Assembly (NCBI RefSeq): GCF_000184745.1
Contig: NC_014931.1
Location: forward strand, 4,774,001-4,838,000
DNA: 64,000 bases
Direction of reading: 5' to 3'
Source: Variovorax paradoxus EPS
Lineage (GTDB): Bacteria > Pseudomonadota > Gammaproteobacteria > Burkholderiales > Burkholderiaceae_C
The notes under the pieces were generated by a model, which was given only the letters and a program-made list of their open reading frames with translations, was not told the DNA's origin and did no database searches. Shown one piece after another: positions 62,907 through 64,000 of the stretch; position 1 is the stretch's first letter, and the number at the start of each line of letters is the position of its first letter. Position numbers and translations under genes: made by a program.

Positions 62907-63884
62907 TCAGCCGCCGAGGCGCGGTGCGGGATCGAAGTGAATGAACTGCGGTGCGCCGAAAGATTCGCGCGATGCGGTCGATAGCGCCTGCTCGATGCCT
63001 TGTGCGCCAAGGCGCTCGCAGAACGCGGCGGCTTCGCTGGAATGGCGCAGCAGGGCAGCCAGGGGCGCGGGTGTGCGGGCTCCAAGCCCCGGTTCTCCGG
63101 CAGAGCCGCCGTGCAGCACCGCGCGCACGGTCCACGCGGCTTGCGCGAGATCACGCGCCGCTGCGGCTGCATGCGAGGAACCCGAGGCCTGTCGCGCCTG
63201 CGACCAGCCGATGATCAACACGCCATGGTCACGCGGATGCACCAACGCATGCGCGGGCGAAAGATCGCGATGCGTCCAGCCGGCGCCATGCACGAAGGCC
63301 AGCACCTCGAGCATGCGGCGCCAGATCCAGACGGCGTGACGCGGGTCGATGCCTTGCGGGTTGGCCTGCGCCACATCCTGCAGGCTGCCCCAGAAGCCGG
63401 TGGGATGGCGCAGCACCAGGGCCTGCCGCTTGCCGTCGCCGAGGCCTTCGGCGATGCCCGTGCCCAGCGGCTGCGGCAGCCGGCGCGTGAAGTAGGCGGC
63501 GCCCGGAACGGACAGGTCTTGCAGCGCCTGCAGCACCGCGCCTTCGCGCCGCAGCACATCGTTGTCGGAGGTTTCGCGCGCCAGCTTCAGCGTGACGCGC
63601 TCAGGCACCGCACCGAGCCGCTCGGCGAACAGTACTTCGCTGTGCTCGCCGAAGCCCAGCGGCGCCAGCACGCGGTAGCGCGCGCCGCGCCATTGCACAA
63701 GACGGCCGCCTGCGACGTCGGCGTTGGCTCGCCGCAAGGCCGAGCGGAAGCTCTCACGCTCTACCGTTTCCTCGCCGCGCGTGATGGTCGCGCCGCAGTA
63801 GCTGCAGTTGACGGTGCGCCAGCGTGCGGCGCGGGGCAGCGGCGCAGAGCATTGCGGGCAGCTCAGTGCGAGCAGCGACAGCAT
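62907..63884 (-). CDS. Zinc-ribbon protein with degenerate kinase domain
   Basis: Protein of 325 residues. An N-terminal zinc ribbon (CPQC at 9-12 and CSYC at 27-30) precedes a protein-kinase-like domain. The ATP-binding Lys is likely K100 in VTLKLA and the helix-C Glu is near 114. The catalytic loop is HRDLSPAHA (205-213), with His in place of the metal-binding Asn. The DFG position reads IGW (225-227), without Asp. Loss of both metal ligands suggests a pseudokinase. ATG 63884 lies 20 bp after the stop of the CorC/HlyC-domain gene. It is first of the VWA/PurA-like group. Confidence 0.82.
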   Translation of the reverse strand: MLSLLALSCPQCSAPLPRAARWRTVNCSYCGATITRGEETVERESFRSALRRANADVAGGRLVQWRGARYRVLAPLGFGEHSEVLFAERLGAVPERVTLKLARETSDNDVLRREGAVLQALQDLSVPGAAYFTRRLPQPLGTGIAEGLGDGKRQALVLRHPTGFWGSLQDVAQANPQGIDPRHAVWIWRRMLEVLAFVHGAGWTHRDLSPAHALVHPRDHGVLIIGWSQARQASGSSHAAAAARDLAQAAWTVRAVLHGGSAGEPGLGARTPAPLAALLRHSSEAAAFCERLGAQGIEQALSTASRESFGAPQFIHFDPAPRLGG

Positions 63885-63904
63885 GGCCGTGCGGTGCCTG
63901 TTGC

Positions 63905-64000
63905 TTATTCTTCGCGCGGCGCCGCGGGATCGGGCGAGGCCAGCACGCGGTCGATGCGACGGCCTTCGAGCGCGACGATCTCGAAGACCCATCCCGCGCA
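63905..64000 (-). CDS. CorC/HlyC-domain transporter, C-terminal end (partial)
   Basis: Only the last 31 codons are in the window: CAGWVFEIVALEGRRIDRVLA followed by a short acidic tail and TAA. This is the end of a CorC_HlyC transporter-associated domain, as found in CNNM-type hemolysin-like proteins and in TerC-CBS-CorC proteins such as YoaE. The gene continues past 64000. With a 20-bp gap it likely heads the operon with the pseudokinase gene. Confidence 0.7.
   Translation of the reverse strand, partial: CAGWVFEIVALEGRRIDRVLASPDPAAPREE

Overview
The window is high-GC DNA from a betaproteobacterium, most likely Comamonadaceae and plausibly Variovorax. The grounds are strong GC bias in third codon positions, a Bug/TctC-type binding protein, several IclR, LysR and MocR regulators next to small catabolic operons, a tauABC importer, and dispersed hairpin repeats carrying the core GCTTCGACA. 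The genus is inferred from gene content and style, not from a marker gene. I saw no rRNA, tRNA or CRISPR array.

Positions 1-13000 look like an organosulfonate (probably sulfoacetate) catabolic island. An AMP-forming ligase (SauT-like) would make sulfoacetyl-CoA, an acylating dehydrogenase (SauS-like) would reduce it to sulfoacetaldehyde, and Xsc would cleave that to sulfite and acetyl phosphate. A TauE/SafE-type protein could export sulfite. An acetate kinase gene overlaps xsc, where a phosphotransacetylase is more usual. Two IclR regulators with clear inverted-repeat operators flank a cobS/cobT-like pair inside the island. A tauABC taurine-type importer lies separately at 30-33 kb.

Positions 13000-29300 hold a large lipoprotein, small envelope and housekeeping genes, and a radical-SAM gene overlapping a methyltransferase/nucleotidyltransferase-like fusion. 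An IclR/GMC/MHS utilisation cluster and a lipid-modification operon (CFA-like, DUF1295, DUF6134) follow. Next come a small gene behind a structured, C4-antisense-like leader, an Fe-S photolyase and a HigBA-type toxin-antitoxin pair.

Positions 33000-35070 hold an IS110-family element between two inverted copies of a repeat of about 280 bp. From 35 to 46 kb there is a MocR-regulated unit: an NTF2-like protein, an FAD amine-oxidase-like enzyme, a five-gene oligopeptide-type ABC importer and a YtcJ-like amidohydrolase. A COG0523 metallochaperone and an acetyltransferase follow.

Positions 47700-60100 contain small accessory and stress genes (NTF2-like, DUF899, GFA, DUF3883), hydrolases, a phospholipase D-type lipoprotein and a GIY-YIG/HTH divergent pair. 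One gap appears to be a deletion scar. The last 4 kb is a tight minus-strand operon: the tail of a CorC/HlyC-domain transporter, a zinc-ribbon protein with a degenerate kinase domain, a VWA protein, a divergent adenylosuccinate-synthetase paralog and a four-helix membrane protein. It recalls Ter-type stress modules and is the best candidate here for an undescribed system.
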